A stretch of 64,000 nt of DNA. It comes from Chryseobacterium sp. JV274 (GTDB lineage Bacteria; Bacteroidota; Bacteroidia; Flavobacteriales; Weeksellaceae). The notes under the pieces are model-generated. The model made no database searches and was not told where the DNA came from. It saw only the letters and a program-made list of their open reading frames with translations. This document shows, one piece after another, positions 28,480 through 37,557 of the stretch. The position numbers were made by a program, and so were the translations under genes. The first letter of the stretch is position 1. The number at the start of each line of letters is the position of its first letter. Location of the stretch: positions 1,860,001-1,924,000 of the forward strand of contig NZ_LR824569.1 of NCBI RefSeq assembly GCF_903969135.1. The letters run 5' to 3'.

Positions 28480-28631
28480 GGAAGATGGAAGAGTGAAGCT
28501 GGAGGTTTCTATTTGCCAGATTACTTTTTAAAAGTTGGCTTGTAGAAATTTTAGATTTAAAAAAAAATTAATAAAATAGACTGATTTTAATCCTTAGTCT
28601 TTCAGAAGCTTTCTTCTTCCAGCTTCCCATC
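28480..28631. repeat. AGCTGGAAG-type inverted-repeat element, copy 1
   Basis: Left arm GGAAGATGGAAGAGTGAAGC at 28480 and right arm CTTCTTCCAGCTTCCCATC near 28612-28631 are imperfect complements that share GGAAG/GCTGGA words. They lie between the GH92 gene and the terminator of the dioxygenase gene. A related element is at 50294-50391. Nothing else is seen in this spacer. Confidence 0.6.
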
Positions 28632-28633
28632 AT

Positions 28634-28669
28634 AAAAAATCGGCCTTCGAAAATTCGAAGACCGATTTT
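28634..28669 (-). terminator. Terminator of the PhyH-type gene
   Basis: On the minus strand ATCGGTCTTCGAA-TTTTCGAAGGCCGAT forms a long stem with one G-U pair and a T run, adjoining the stop of the dioxygenase gene. It can also act for the convergent GH92 gene. Confidence 0.85.
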
Positions 28670-29395
28670 TTATGAATTCATTCTTTCCGACCATTGCAGA
28701 ACTTCCGGAAGTTCCATATCAGAAAATTCTATGTGGATCACTCTCCTTTTCTTTCCGTTGGTTGTCCGGTTAGAACCGTGAAGCGTTAAGGGTTTCATGA
28801 TCATAATTCCGCCTTTTTCAACATTACAGATTTCTTCTGTTTCAATCGTCCAGTCGATGGTTTCCGGTCTGTAAATACCTTTTGCGTGAGACTTTGGAAC
28901 TACTTTCAAAGCTCCATTATTTTCGTCAGTATCGTCCAGATGGATTCTTACAGTATAGATATTTTCCAAAATATTTAATGGAGGCTGTACTGCAAACTGA
29001 TTCTTTTTAGTTGTCCATGGACCGAAATCAGGCAGATCCAGTTTTTTATCTACAGAAATTGTCAGATCCTGATGATAAGCTACATACCAGTTGGAGGTTT
29101 CAGGCTTATCAAAATAAATACTTTTGACCACAAAATATTTTTCTCCGAAGATTTCCTTAACCACTTTCTGAATATTTTCATTAAAAATCAGGTCTTTAAT
29201 TTCCGGAACTTCTTTTAAAAACTGTCTTATAGCGAAAAGATCTTCAGACTTTCTGAAATTCTCTTTTGAGGTATCTATATGCTGCAGAACATGGTTTATT
29301 TCTTCAAGTTCTTTCTGTGAAAATACATTATTGATAACAGCAAAGCCATATTCAAGAATATGGCTTTTATTGTTTTTTAAGTTTTGTAAACTCAT
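28670..29395 (-). CDS. Phytanoyl-CoA dioxygenase (PhyH) family protein
   Basis: 241 residues from the ATG at 29395; an upstream extension of 16 codons overlaps the symporter gene and is not needed. It has the Fe(II)/2-oxoglutarate dioxygenase pattern. The HxD pair is YHQDLTIS, followed by VRIHLDDTDENNGALKVVPK and SHAKGIY, and the distal His is LTLHGSNRT followed by KKRRVIHIEFS for 2-oxoglutarate. It probably hydroxylates a small molecule or a side chain; the substrate is unknown. It starts 8 bases after the stop of the symporter gene and is transcribed with it, so the symporter could supply a dicarboxylate, though this is speculative. Confidence 0.88.
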   Translation of the reverse strand: MSLQNLKNNKSHILEYGFAVINNVFSQKELEEINHVLQHIDTSKENFRKSEDLFAIRQFLKEVPEIKDLIFNENIQKVVKEIFGEKYFVVKSIYFDKPETSNWYVAYHQDLTISVDKKLDLPDFGPWTTKKNQFAVQPPLNILENIYTVRIHLDDTDENNGALKVVPKSHAKGIYRPETIDWTIETEEICNVEKGGIMIMKPLTLHGSNRTTNGKKRRVIHIEFSDMELPEVLQWSERMNS

Positions 29396-29403
29396 TGATA
29401 TAT

Positions 29404-30654
29404 TTAAATTTTGTCTAATGGCTCTGTCAATTGTCCTTCCCATTTGGAAACTGCAGAAGTGGCCAGTGTATTTCCTAACACGTTGGTCATACTTCTTCCC
29501 ATATCACAGAAATGGTCAATTGGTAAGATCAAAGCAATTCCTTCCGGTGGAATACCAAACATAGAACAGGTTGCCACAATAATTACCAGAGAAGCTCTCG
29601 GAACACCTGCAATTCCTTTTGAGGTAAGCATTAATACCAATAGCATGGTGATCTGCTGTCCAAGGCTCATTTCGATCCCATAGATCTGAGCAATAAAGAT
29701 TGAAGCAAATGTCATATACATCATACTTCCATCCAGGTTGAATGAATATCCTAAAGGTAAAATAAAGGATACTACTCTGCTGTTACAACCGAATTTTTCA
29801 AGCTCTTCCACCAATTTCGGGAACACTGCTTCTGAACTCGTTGTAGAGAAAGCGATCAGTAACGGTTCTTTAATTCTTTTTAAAAGGTCAAAAAGACGGT
29901 TTCCTAAGATAAAATAACCTACCAGTAAAAGTACCAGCCAAAGAACTGCTATAGCAAAGAAGAAATCTCTCAGATAAATAGCATATACTTTAAAGATTTC
30001 AAAACCATTGGTTGCCACTACTGCTGCAATAGCTCCCAATACTCCCAGTGGAGCAAACCACATGATATACCCTACCATTTTAAGAATTGCGTGAGCGATG
30101 ATATCAAAAAGCTTTACCACAGGCTTAGAATACTCTTCTCCTAAATTCGCAAGTGCAACTCCAAACATCACAGCAAATATCACGATCTGCAATACTTCAT
30201 TGGTAGCAAAGGCTTCAAATAAACTTTTAGGAATCATATGCTTTACAAAGTCTTCCATGGAGAAACTTTTACTGCTTTTAAGAAGTTCATCAGCAGAAGA
30301 TACGTCCTGAATCGGTAGTTTTGTGACATGTCCCGGCTCAAGCCAGTTAACAAGGATTAACCCGATAAAAAGGGAAATCAGAGAAGCGGAAATAAACCAA
30401 AGCATTGCTTTTGTTCCTACTCTTCCAATCATTTTAATATCACTCATTTTGGCAATCCCCACTACTAATGTCGTAAAAACCAAAGGAGCAATAATCATCT
30501 GTACCAATCTGATGAAAACCGTTCCCAACAATTTTATGTTCTTAGCAAAAGGTTCCGCATTCTCAGGATATTTCACATGTACAATACCTCCGATTCCTAC
30601 TCCAACAAGAAGGGCAATGATAATTGCTATAAAAAGTTTATTCTGTCCTTTCAT
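29404..30654 (-). CDS. Dicarboxylate/amino acid:cation symporter (DAACS family)
   Basis: 416 residues. It has the GltPh/DctA fold: FIRLVQMIIAPLVFTTLVVG in the third helix, then a serine-rich HP1 loop (AFSTTSSEAVFPKLVEELEK), FNLDGSMMYMTFASIFIAQ (equivalent of the NMDGT motif in TM7) and AGVPRASLVIIVATCSMFGI in HP2. DHFCDMGRSMTNVLGN is the conserved TM8 substrate-binding region. It takes up C4-dicarboxylates or acidic amino acids with Na+ or H+. The motif DxxxDMGRSMTNVxGN leaves glutamate/aspartate and succinate-type substrates both possible. It is the first gene of a two-gene operon. Confidence 0.94.
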   Translation of the reverse strand: MKGQNKLFIAIIIALLVGVGIGGIVHVKYPENAEPFAKNIKLLGTVFIRLVQMIIAPLVFTTLVVGIAKMSDIKMIGRVGTKAMLWFISASLISLFIGLILVNWLEPGHVTKLPIQDVSSADELLKSSKSFSMEDFVKHMIPKSLFEAFATNEVLQIVIFAVMFGVALANLGEEYSKPVVKLFDIIAHAILKMVGYIMWFAPLGVLGAIAAVVATNGFEIFKVYAIYLRDFFFAIAVLWLVLLLVGYFILGNRLFDLLKRIKEPLLIAFSTTSSEAVFPKLVEELEKFGCNSRVVSFILPLGYSFNLDGSMMYMTFASIFIAQIYGIEMSLGQQITMLLVLMLTSKGIAGVPRASLVIIVATCSMFGIPPEGIALILPIDHFCDMGRSMTNVLGNTLATSAVSKWEGQLTEPLDKI

Positions 30655-30816
30655 ATATATAGTTCAATTTGCGCAAATATAATGGTTTTTCAATTGGCAG
30701 AAGATTTTCTTCAATGTGGATTAATTTTACATTAAGTTTTTAATCCCTAAAAATTAAAAGCCTGGTTTAGAAAATATTGTAAAAAAATTAAAAAACATTT
30801 ATTGAATTTTTATTCT

Positions 30817-30844
30817 TTTGGTACAAATTTTATTATTACATTTG
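30817..30844 (+). promoter_or_regulatory. Promoter of the BON/SH3 operon
   Basis: TTTTG at 30816-30820 and TACATTTG at 30837-30844 fit the Bacteroidota TTG...TAnnTTTG pattern with a 16-base spacer. The predicted transcript would start near 30851, 24 bases before the ATG. Confidence 0.55.
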
Positions 30845-30874
30845 ATTGTATAACAACATTAATAAATATACAAT

Positions 30875-31363
30875 ATGAAAAAAACTATTGCAATGGCTGC
30901 ATTAGCTGTAGCTGTATCTTTCGGTGCTATTTCTTGTAAAAAGAAAGTTTCTGATGCCGACCTTCAGACTCAGGCTACAACGGTAGTAACTTCTAATCCC
31001 AATGCTTCTGTTGAAGTAAAAGAAGGTGTAGCTCACTTAAGCGGTACTTTCGCAGACCAGCAGTCTAAAGACGCGATGATCACAAAATTAAAAGCGATCA
31101 ACGGAGTAAAAGACGTAATGGATATGTCTACTGTAGCAGCTGCTCCTGCCCCTGCCCCTGTTGAAACTTCTTCTGCTGTAGATCCTGCTGTTCAGAAAAA
31201 AGTTCAGGATGCGGTGAAGGATTTCCCTTCTGTAAAGGTAGAAGTTGTAAACGGACAGCTTACTCTTACAGGAAATGTTTCCGGCCTGCAGGCTAGAAAA
31301 ATCAAAGAATCTGTAGATGCTTTGAAAATCGGAAAGTATAACAACAACCTAATCGTAAAATAA
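30875..31363 (+). CDS. BON-domain lipoprotein
   Basis: 162 residues with a lipoprotein signal peptide; the lipobox FGAISC puts the acylated Cys at 21, followed by basic residues. Two BON domains are visible: residues about 28-80 (ASVEVKEGVAHLSGTFADQQ) and 107-160 (VKVEVVNGQLTLTGNVSGLQ). An Ala/Pro linker (AAAPAPAPVETSS) separates them. BON domains bind phospholipid and stabilise the outer membrane, as in OsmY/DolP. The protein is predicted to be anchored in a membrane facing the periplasm. It is followed within six bases by a BON-like/SH3 protein, so the two are in one operon. Confidence 0.9.
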   Translation: MKKTIAMAALAVAVSFGAISCKKKVSDADLQTQATTVVTSNPNASVEVKEGVAHLSGTFADQQSKDAMITKLKAINGVKDVMDMSTVAAAPAPAPVETSSAVDPAVQKKVQDAVKDFPSVKVEVVNGQLTLTGNVSGLQARKIKESVDALKIGKYNNNLIVK

Positions 31364-31369
31364 TTTAAG

Positions 31370-31789
31370 ATGAGCGAATTACAAGATAAATATTCAAGCG
31401 TAGTTTCAGCGGCACAGTCTGCAGGGATCGCCAATCTTCAGGTTCAGGAGCAGGACGGAATTCTTTATGTTTCCGGAAATGCTTCCAACACCGCGGCTAA
31501 AGATGCTGTATGGAATGCTTTAGGAGCTATTGATTCTACTTATTCTGCTTCAGATATCAATATTGATGTACAGGTTGCAGGTCTTACTTCAGGAGCTTCT
31601 TTAACAGTAGCAACAGAAGATTCTAACCTGAATATCAGACAGGAACCTTCTACTGAAGCTGCCGTAGTAGGTAAAGCAGCTAAAGGTTCTTCTGTAACTT
31701 TAATTGAGCAGACTTCTGATGACTGGTGGAAAGTGAAAACTGATGACGGCCAGGAAGGATATGCTTATTCAAGATATTTAAGAGCATAA
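31370..31789 (+). CDS. BON-like and bacterial SH3 domain protein
   Basis: 139 residues and no signal peptide. Residues 1-65 resemble a BON-like segment (VQEQDGILYVSGNASNTAAK). Residues 75-139 form a bacterial SH3 (SH3_3) domain (LNIRQEPSTEAAVVGKAAKG ... DDWWKVKTDDGQEGYAYSRY). SH3_3 domains bind peptidoglycan peptides or metals in wall-associated proteins, so the lack of a signal is puzzling. It may be exported by another route or act in the cytoplasm. It lies 6 bases after the BON lipoprotein gene, which strongly suggests a joint role in envelope maintenance. Confidence 0.82.
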   Translation: MSELQDKYSSVVSAAQSAGIANLQVQEQDGILYVSGNASNTAAKDAVWNALGAIDSTYSASDINIDVQVAGLTSGASLTVATEDSNLNIRQEPSTEAAVVGKAAKGSSVTLIEQTSDDWWKVKTDDGQEGYAYSRYLRA

Positions 31790-31830
31790 TTTTTATTAAA
31801 AAATAATAAATTTTCACAAAAAAAGCATAG

Positions 31831-31855
31831 AAACATCCCAACTTTGGGATGTTTT
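31831..31855 (+). terminator. Terminator of the BON/SH3 operon
   Basis: AAACATCCCA-ACTT-TGGGATGTTT, 10-bp perfect stem with a T run. The upstream open frame of the following receptor starts inside this hairpin, which supports its downstream start. Confidence 0.85.
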
Positions 31856-31885
31856 TATATTTTTACGGCTCTGAAAAAAAAACTA

Positions 31886-34654
31886 ATGAAGAAAACTCTG
31901 CTGCTATTGACTTTGATGTTCACAGTCATTATTCTGCACGCCCAAAAATTACACATCGATGGAAAAATATCCGATTCTGAAAAGAAAGCGATAGAAAATG
32001 CCACCGTTTATCTTTTGAAAGAAAAAGATTCATCCATTGTCAACTATACAGCAACCAATAAAGAAGGTAAATTTTCTCTGAAGATAGACGATGTAAAAGA
32101 ACCTTCCATTCTTAAAATTGATGCTGATAAATTGTCGTCCTATTCAAAAAAATTTGATAAAATAGATCAACCCCTATCCTTAGGAGATATTCAGCTTGAA
32201 AAACAAAGTATTGTCAATAATATTGATGAGGTAAAAATCACTGCATCACCGGTAAAAATTAAAAAGGATACCATTGAATTCAGTGCAGCGGCAATCAAAG
32301 TACGGCCTGACAGTAAAATAGAGGAACTTCTGAAGCAGATTCCCGGAGTAGACATCAGCAATGAAGGAAAAATTACAGTCAACGGGAAAGAAGTGGATCA
32401 GATCATGATCAACGGCAAACCTTTCTTCGATAAAGACGGCAAAATTGCCCTGCAGAATTTACCTGCAGATATCATCAAGAACATTCAGTTTACAACAACC
32501 AAGACAAAGGAAGAAGAACTGAGCGGGCAAGCAGCCAAATCTCAGAACACTACTATCAACTTTAATATTGATGAAAAAAAGAATAAAGGGTTGCTGACAA
32601 GACTTACGGTCGGATACGGGTCAGACAAGCGGTATGAAGCAAGCGGACTGGCCAGTTATTTTAAAGGAGACACAAAAGTAAGTATTCTTGCATCATCCAA
32701 TAATATCAATTCACAAGGGTTTTCCAGGGATGAAGTTTTTGACAGTATGGGGAACGGGCGGAATGCCTGGATGATGCAGGGCGGATCAGTCTCAACGGTA
32801 GGAAATGTGACGTATTATAATCAGGGAGGCAGTACAAGAGGAATTCAGCGGTCTACCACCATAGGATTGAATTACAGTGATAAAATGGGGAAAGATGCTG
32901 ATCTGGATTCTTTCAGTCTGATGCATTCAGATTCTAATACGGAGACAAGATCCAAGGTTTCCAGATCTACTCTTCTACCCAATTATACGCTTCAGACCAA
33001 TTCTGAAAGTAATGGAGAAAATGAATCTAAGCAATACAGTTTTGATACTTCAGTCAAAATCAAGCTGGATTCTATGACAAGTGTTTATTTTTCACCGAGA
33101 TTTACTAAAAACAGCAGTTTTAATTTCAATAATTCACAATCATCTACTTTGAAGAATGGCAGCCTTCTGAATGAAAGCAACTCCTATTCAAGTAATGATT
33201 CGGAAAGCAATTCATTTAATCCTTACATCTATTTTTCCAGAAAATTCAAGAAAAAAGGACGTGTGCTTTCAGCCAATATGAACAGTTCTATTTCTGAGTC
33301 TAAAAGGGATAACCTAAGCCAATCCCAGAACACATTTTATGACCAAAACGGGATAACAAAAGATAATCGTGACCAGTTAGCCAAAAATAAAAATCAGAAC
33401 AGCTCATTCAATTTCAGTACAGGATATTCAGAACCCGTTTCCGATTCGTCCAGTGTAAATTTTAAAATAAAATATGAAGCGAGATCAGCGAGGGATTTAA
33501 GGAATGTAAACGATTTTGATAATGTAACCGGAGATTACACTAAATTCAACCAGCTTTTATCGAATAATATGAAGCAGAGAATCAATCAGATTTCTCCTGA
33601 ATTGAGCTATCAAATCAATAAAAATAAACTCAACTTCTGGGCTTCGGTGAACCTTGACATTTCAGATATGAAGGTAAACTCTATCTACAACGGACAGCAA
33701 TATGACCTGCAGAAAAATTTCGTGTTGCCCGAATATAATCTCAACCTTTACTATCAGCTTGGGGAAGGTAAAATCTTAAGTATCTATAATTACTCTAACT
33801 TCAACATTCCGACTGCAGAACAGCTGACTCCTTATAAAGATGAATCCAATCCTTTGATTACCTATCAAGGAAACCCCAATTTGAAAAATACCTGGATCAA
33901 CAATCTTTATCTGTATTTCAATAATTATAATAAAGTAAAAAACCTCAGTTACTATTTCAATATTGGCTTTACGTACAGGAATAATGACATCATCAATTTT
34001 TCTACTTATGATAATGCAGGAAAACAGATCGTTACTTATGACAATGTAAGTGGAAATAAAAGCATTAACGCCGGCGGGGGCTTTAGTAAAACCCTGAAAT
34101 GGAAAAATGACAAACTGACCATTAACCCAACATTCAACATGAATTATGCTTACAATAATGGTTTTATCGACGGACAATCTTTCACCAGCAATTCATACAA
34201 TCTCAATCCTGGTCTTAATCTTGTGTATGAGATCAAAGATAAAATGACGATCAAACCTTCTTACCGACTTGGATACAGCTTCTCAAATTATACCAATTAT
34301 AATTTAAAAAGTATAAATACGGCCAATCAGTCATTAAAACTGGAACTTACCAATTATCTGCTGAAAGGCAATTTCGTATTTGGAAACGATTTTGAATATA
34401 ATACCAACTCAAATATTGCTCCCGGCTTTAAAAAGGATTTCTACTTCTGGAATACCAGTCTGGGTTATTCATTCTACAAAAAACAGTTTACAGCAAAAGT
34501 GAAGATTTATGATGTTTTAAATCAAAATCAAAGTGTGAGAAGAACCATCACAGATTCTTATTTTGAAGACCGTGAAGATCTGATTTTGAAACGATATATC
34601 ATGTTCTCTATCAGCATGAAGCTGAATAAGTTTGCCGGTAAAAAAATGCAATAA
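31886..34654 (+). CDS. Outer-membrane beta-barrel protein with CarboxypepD-like domain (TonB-dependent receptor-like)
   Basis: 922 residues from the ATG at 31886, which opens the signal peptide MKKTLLLLTLMFTVIILHAQ. An N-terminal prealbumin-like domain (HIDGKISDSEKKAIENATVY ... NKEGKFSLKI) is followed by a plug with VKITASPVKIKKDTIEFSA, IEELLKQIPGVDISNEGKIT and VNGKEVDQIMINGKPFFDKD. The remainder is a beta-barrel with a high Asn/Ser content. This resembles the outer-membrane beta-barrel proteins of Bacteroidota that look like TonB receptors but lack a clear ligand. It is a single gene flanked by terminators and differs in sequence from the receptor at 23240-25582. Confidence 0.86.
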   Translation: MKKTLLLLTLMFTVIILHAQKLHIDGKISDSEKKAIENATVYLLKEKDSSIVNYTATNKEGKFSLKIDDVKEPSILKIDADKLSSYSKKFDKIDQPLSLGDIQLEKQSIVNNIDEVKITASPVKIKKDTIEFSAAAIKVRPDSKIEELLKQIPGVDISNEGKITVNGKEVDQIMINGKPFFDKDGKIALQNLPADIIKNIQFTTTKTKEEELSGQAAKSQNTTINFNIDEKKNKGLLTRLTVGYGSDKRYEASGLASYFKGDTKVSILASSNNINSQGFSRDEVFDSMGNGRNAWMMQGGSVSTVGNVTYYNQGGSTRGIQRSTTIGLNYSDKMGKDADLDSFSLMHSDSNTETRSKVSRSTLLPNYTLQTNSESNGENESKQYSFDTSVKIKLDSMTSVYFSPRFTKNSSFNFNNSQSSTLKNGSLLNESNSYSSNDSESNSFNPYIYFSRKFKKKGRVLSANMNSSISESKRDNLSQSQNTFYDQNGITKDNRDQLAKNKNQNSSFNFSTGYSEPVSDSSSVNFKIKYEARSARDLRNVNDFDNVTGDYTKFNQLLSNNMKQRINQISPELSYQINKNKLNFWASVNLDISDMKVNSIYNGQQYDLQKNFVLPEYNLNLYYQLGEGKILSIYNYSNFNIPTAEQLTPYKDESNPLITYQGNPNLKNTWINNLYLYFNNYNKVKNLSYYFNIGFTYRNNDIINFSTYDNAGKQIVTYDNVSGNKSINAGGGFSKTLKWKNDKLTINPTFNMNYAYNNGFIDGQSFTSNSYNLNPGLNLVYEIKDKMTIKPSYRLGYSFSNYTNYNLKSINTANQSLKLELTNYLLKGNFVFGNDFEYNTNSNIAPGFKKDFYFWNTSLGYSFYKKQFTAKVKIYDVLNQNQSVRRTITDSYFEDREDLILKRYIMFSISMKLNKFAGKKMQ

Positions 34655-34690
34655 CACAACACCATACTTTTATATATATATTTTTGATAA

Positions 34691-34715
34691 TGGCCGGATC
34701 TTTCCGGCTATTTTT
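34691..34715 (+). terminator. Terminator after the beta-barrel gene
   Basis: GGCCGG-ATCTTT-CCGGCT forms a 6-bp GC stem with one G-U pair, followed by ATTTTTA, 37 bases after the stop. Confidence 0.7.
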
Positions 34716-34780
34716 ATGAATCCAGAGAAGATTGATCAATAACCGTGTTTTTATTTTTAAATTAGCAGCAAATTTTTTTT

Positions 34781-36640
34781 ATGAAAATCCATATTTCAGT
34801 ATTATGTATTCTTTTTTTCATTCTTGGAAAAGCTCAGAAGACGGAACAGAAAGATACTTTCGTTAAAGACAATTTCACCAAGAGAGAATTTTATATTCCG
34901 ATGCGTGATGGAGTAAAGCTTTTTACAGCTGTATATATCCCGAAAGATATATCAAACAAGAACAAATATCCGTTTCTGATGCAGAGAACCTGCTACAGCA
35001 TTGCACCTTATGGAGAGAGTGAATATAAAACAAAGGTAGGTCCCAACACTTACCTTATGAAAGACAAGTATATCTTTGTATACCAGGATGTGCGCGGAAG
35101 ATATATGAGTGAAGGTACTTTTACCAATATGACTCCACAAGTAGAGCGTAAAACCAAAAAAGATGTAGATGAAAGTACAGATACTTATGATACCATTGAA
35201 TGGCTTTTGAAAAACATCAAGGACAACAATGGTAAAGCAGGTCAGTTCGGAACATCTTATCCTGGATTTTATACTGCTGTAGGAACGTTGTCACAACACC
35301 CGGCTTTGGTAGCTTCTTCACCGCAGGCTCCTATCTCTGATTTCTGGAATGACGATTTCCTTCACAACGGAAGATTTATGTTAGGCTATTTCAGAACTTT
35401 CCCTGTTTTTGGAGTTCAGAAAACACAACCTGAAAAACAGGCCTGGTATATGGATTCTTTCATCAAACAGACTTCCGAAGACGGATTAAAATTCTACAGA
35501 GACATGGGCACCCTGAAAGAGGGCTATGAGAAATATTATAAGAATAATTTCTTCATGACAGAAATTATGAATCATCCCAACTACGATGAGTTCTGGCAAA
35601 AAAGAGGTCTTCTTCCTCACCTGAAGAATATCAATCACGCTGTAATGACTGTTGGAGGATGGTTTGATGCAGAAGATCTTTCAGGTCCTTTGAATATTTA
35701 TAAAACCATTGAAAAAACAAGTCCTAAAGCTAAAAATACAATTGTAATGGGACCTTTTTCTCATGGTGGATGGTCTCAGGAACAGGGTAAACATTTCCAC
35801 AGCGAAACGTATTTTGGAGACAGTATTGCAACCTATTACCAGAAAAATATTGAAACCAGATTCTTCAATCATTATCTGAAAGGCAATACAAAAGAAGATG
35901 CCGGACTTCCTGAAGCGCTGATGTATGATACCGGAGCTAAAGAATGGAAAGAATTTGCTTCTTATCCTCCTAAAAATGCTCAGAAAGTTAATTTCTATTT
36001 AGCTGACAACACCTTGAAAAAAACTTCGGGACAAGGATATTCTGAATATTACAGCGATCCTAATAATCCTGTTGTAAGCTCAGATCACCTGAAAGATTTC
36101 AATGGCTTCACTCCGAAAAATTATATGTCGGAAGATCAGAGATTTGCAGTAGGAAGACCTGATGTACTGACGTTCACAACAGATGTTCTGACTGAAGATA
36201 TGGCATTTGCCGGAGAAATTATGGCCAAACTGAATATTGCATCCTCTTCTACAGATGCCGATTTTGCAGTAAAGCTTATTGATGTATATCCTGAAGATTT
36301 CAAACCGACAGAAAAGAAAGACGGTGTTATCTATGGCAATTATCATCAGATGGTAAGAAGTGAAATAATGCCTGCCAGATTCAGAAATACAAAAGAAAAA
36401 GGAGAAGCATTGGTTCCTAATCAGAAAACAGCTGTTAATTTCAGACTTCAGGATGTAGTTCACACCTTCAAAAAAGGACATAAAATTCAGATTCAGATCA
36501 GCAGTACATGGTTCCCACTTTTTGCTATCAACCCACAAAAATTTATGGATAATCCGAATTTTGCTACCAAAGAAGATTACACTAAAGCATTTATCAAAGT
36601 GTATGATGACAGCTCAATTGAGGCTGAAGTTTTAAAATAA
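34781..36640 (+). CDS. CocE/NonD-family hydrolase (X-Pro dipeptidyl-peptidase S15-like)
   Basis: 619 residues with a signal peptide (MKIHISVLCILFFILGKAQ). An alpha/beta-hydrolase with the family motif REFYIPMRDGVKLFTAVYIP. The nucleophile elbow is QFGTSYPGFYTA (G-T-S-Y-x-G), the acid is probably DAED in GGWFDAEDLSGP and the His is in GPFSHGGWSQEQ. A C-terminal beta-jelly-roll follows (HKIQIQISSTWFPLFAINPQ). CocE-type enzymes cleave cocaine, glutaryl-7-ACA or peptides after proline. The signal suggests a periplasmic or secreted peptidase or esterase; exact substrates cannot be read from the sequence. Confidence 0.92.
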   Translation: MKIHISVLCILFFILGKAQKTEQKDTFVKDNFTKREFYIPMRDGVKLFTAVYIPKDISNKNKYPFLMQRTCYSIAPYGESEYKTKVGPNTYLMKDKYIFVYQDVRGRYMSEGTFTNMTPQVERKTKKDVDESTDTYDTIEWLLKNIKDNNGKAGQFGTSYPGFYTAVGTLSQHPALVASSPQAPISDFWNDDFLHNGRFMLGYFRTFPVFGVQKTQPEKQAWYMDSFIKQTSEDGLKFYRDMGTLKEGYEKYYKNNFFMTEIMNHPNYDEFWQKRGLLPHLKNINHAVMTVGGWFDAEDLSGPLNIYKTIEKTSPKAKNTIVMGPFSHGGWSQEQGKHFHSETYFGDSIATYYQKNIETRFFNHYLKGNTKEDAGLPEALMYDTGAKEWKEFASYPPKNAQKVNFYLADNTLKKTSGQGYSEYYSDPNNPVVSSDHLKDFNGFTPKNYMSEDQRFAVGRPDVLTFTTDVLTEDMAFAGEIMAKLNIASSSTDADFAVKLIDVYPEDFKPTEKKDGVIYGNYHQMVRSEIMPARFRNTKEKGEALVPNQKTAVNFRLQDVVHTFKKGHKIQIQISSTWFPLFAINPQKFMDNPNFATKEDYTKAFIKVYDDSSIEAEVLK

Positions 36641-36644
36641 ATTG

Positions 36645-36672
36645 AAAAGCTGTTCGTTTGAACAGCTTTTTT
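36645..36672 (+). terminator. Terminator of the CocE-type gene
   Basis: AAAAGCTGTTC-GTTT-GAACAGCTTTT, 11-bp stem and T run, five bases after the stop. Confidence 0.85.
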
Positions 36673-36703
36673 GTTTTTGAAGACTTGAAGTATATTTTTT
36701 AGG

Positions 36704-36768
36704 TTTTGGCTAAAGCCGGATGAAGATGTTCTTTCTGTTCAAGTGTGCTGAAGCCCGCTCCTATTGAT
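36704..36768 (+). repeat. 65-bp two-hairpin dispersed repeat, copy 2
   Basis: Starts TTTTGGCTAAAGCC and ends AGCCCGCTCCTATTGAT. The second hairpin is partly decayed: GTGTGCTGAAGCCCGC where a perfect palindrome would be expected. Confidence 0.75.
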
Positions 36769-36786
36769 AAAAAAACATATAATAAT

Positions 36787-37398
36787 TTATTCTTCAATTG
36801 TTCTGAAGGTCAGGTTGACTCTGGGAGATTTCACTTTTGTAGTAGGTGGAAGCCTGTGAAGCCAATTATCCTGAGTAGTTCCTTTCATAATGAGCAGACT
36901 TCCGTTTTCCAGAAATATTTCGGTCTTTTCTTTGGTCTTTTTATGTTTGAATAAAAATTTCCTTTCTGCTCCAAAGGTCAGAGAAGCAATTGCTCCATGT
37001 TTTTTCAGATCTGTTTCACCATCACTGTGGTAAGCCATTCCCTCGCTTCCGTCATGATATAAATTCAGCAGGCATGAATTGTAAGTCTCACCCGAAACTT
37101 CTTCACATTTCTTTTTTAATTCTAATAATTCCGGAGTCCAGAACTTTGCATATTTTGTTCTTTTCGAATAGGTATATTCAAAAGGCTTTTCTCCGAACCA
37201 GGCAACTTTTCTTTTAGTCAGAATCAATTTACCAAAGATCACTGCCTCATCATTTTCCCATGGAATCTGATTGAGGAGATAATCATAATAAAAATCCGAT
37301 TGTTCTTTAGAAAAAACCTTTCCGTAATAATGAACGGTTCCGTCATGTGGAAGTATATTGAGAGGATAGTCTGATATTTCTTCGAACAGGCTCATCAT
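36787..37398 (-). CDS. alkB: AlkB-family alpha-ketoglutarate-dependent DNA-repair dioxygenase
   Basis: 203 residues. The 2-oxoglutarate/Fe(II) site is seen as HSDGETD (HxD), LHRLPPT (distal His), and the Arg pattern SPRVNLTFRTI, with NLYHDGSEGMAYHSDGE and GAIASLTFGAERKF on the core strands. These match the eukaryote ABH2/ABH3-like bacterial AlkB homologs. The enzyme oxidatively removes methyl or etheno lesions from DNA. It is followed at 37739 by an Ada-like gene on the same strand, so both halves of the alkylation response lie together, separated by 340 bases of repeats that interrupt any simple operon. Confidence 0.93.
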   Translation of the reverse strand: MMSLFEEISDYPLNILPHDGTVHYYGKVFSKEQSDFYYDYLLNQIPWENDEAVIFGKLILTKRKVAWFGEKPFEYTYSKRTKYAKFWTPELLELKKKCEEVSGETYNSCLLNLYHDGSEGMAYHSDGETDLKKHGAIASLTFGAERKFLFKHKKTKEKTEIFLENGSLLIMKGTTQDNWLHRLPPTTKVKSPRVNLTFRTIEE

Positions 37399-37487
37399 AG
37401 TTTTTATAATTTAAATGTATTTATGATTTTTTATAGCTAAACACAAATGGCTCAAATATTTTTCACAAATGGCACTATAGATTTTGC

Positions 37488-37552
37488 ATCAATAGAAACG
37501 GACTTTAGTCCGTTTAATCAGAAATAAAAAATCCATTGGCTTTAGCCAAAAT
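37488..37552 (-). repeat. 65-bp two-hairpin dispersed repeat, copy 3
   Basis: Reverse orientation. Read on the minus strand it begins TTTTGGCTAAAGCCAATGGA, has a T-rich middle, the perfect palindrome AACGGACTAAAGTCCGTT, and ends TCTATTGATG. This is the best preserved copy with copy 4. Confidence 0.9.
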
Positions 37553-37557
37553 TAACC

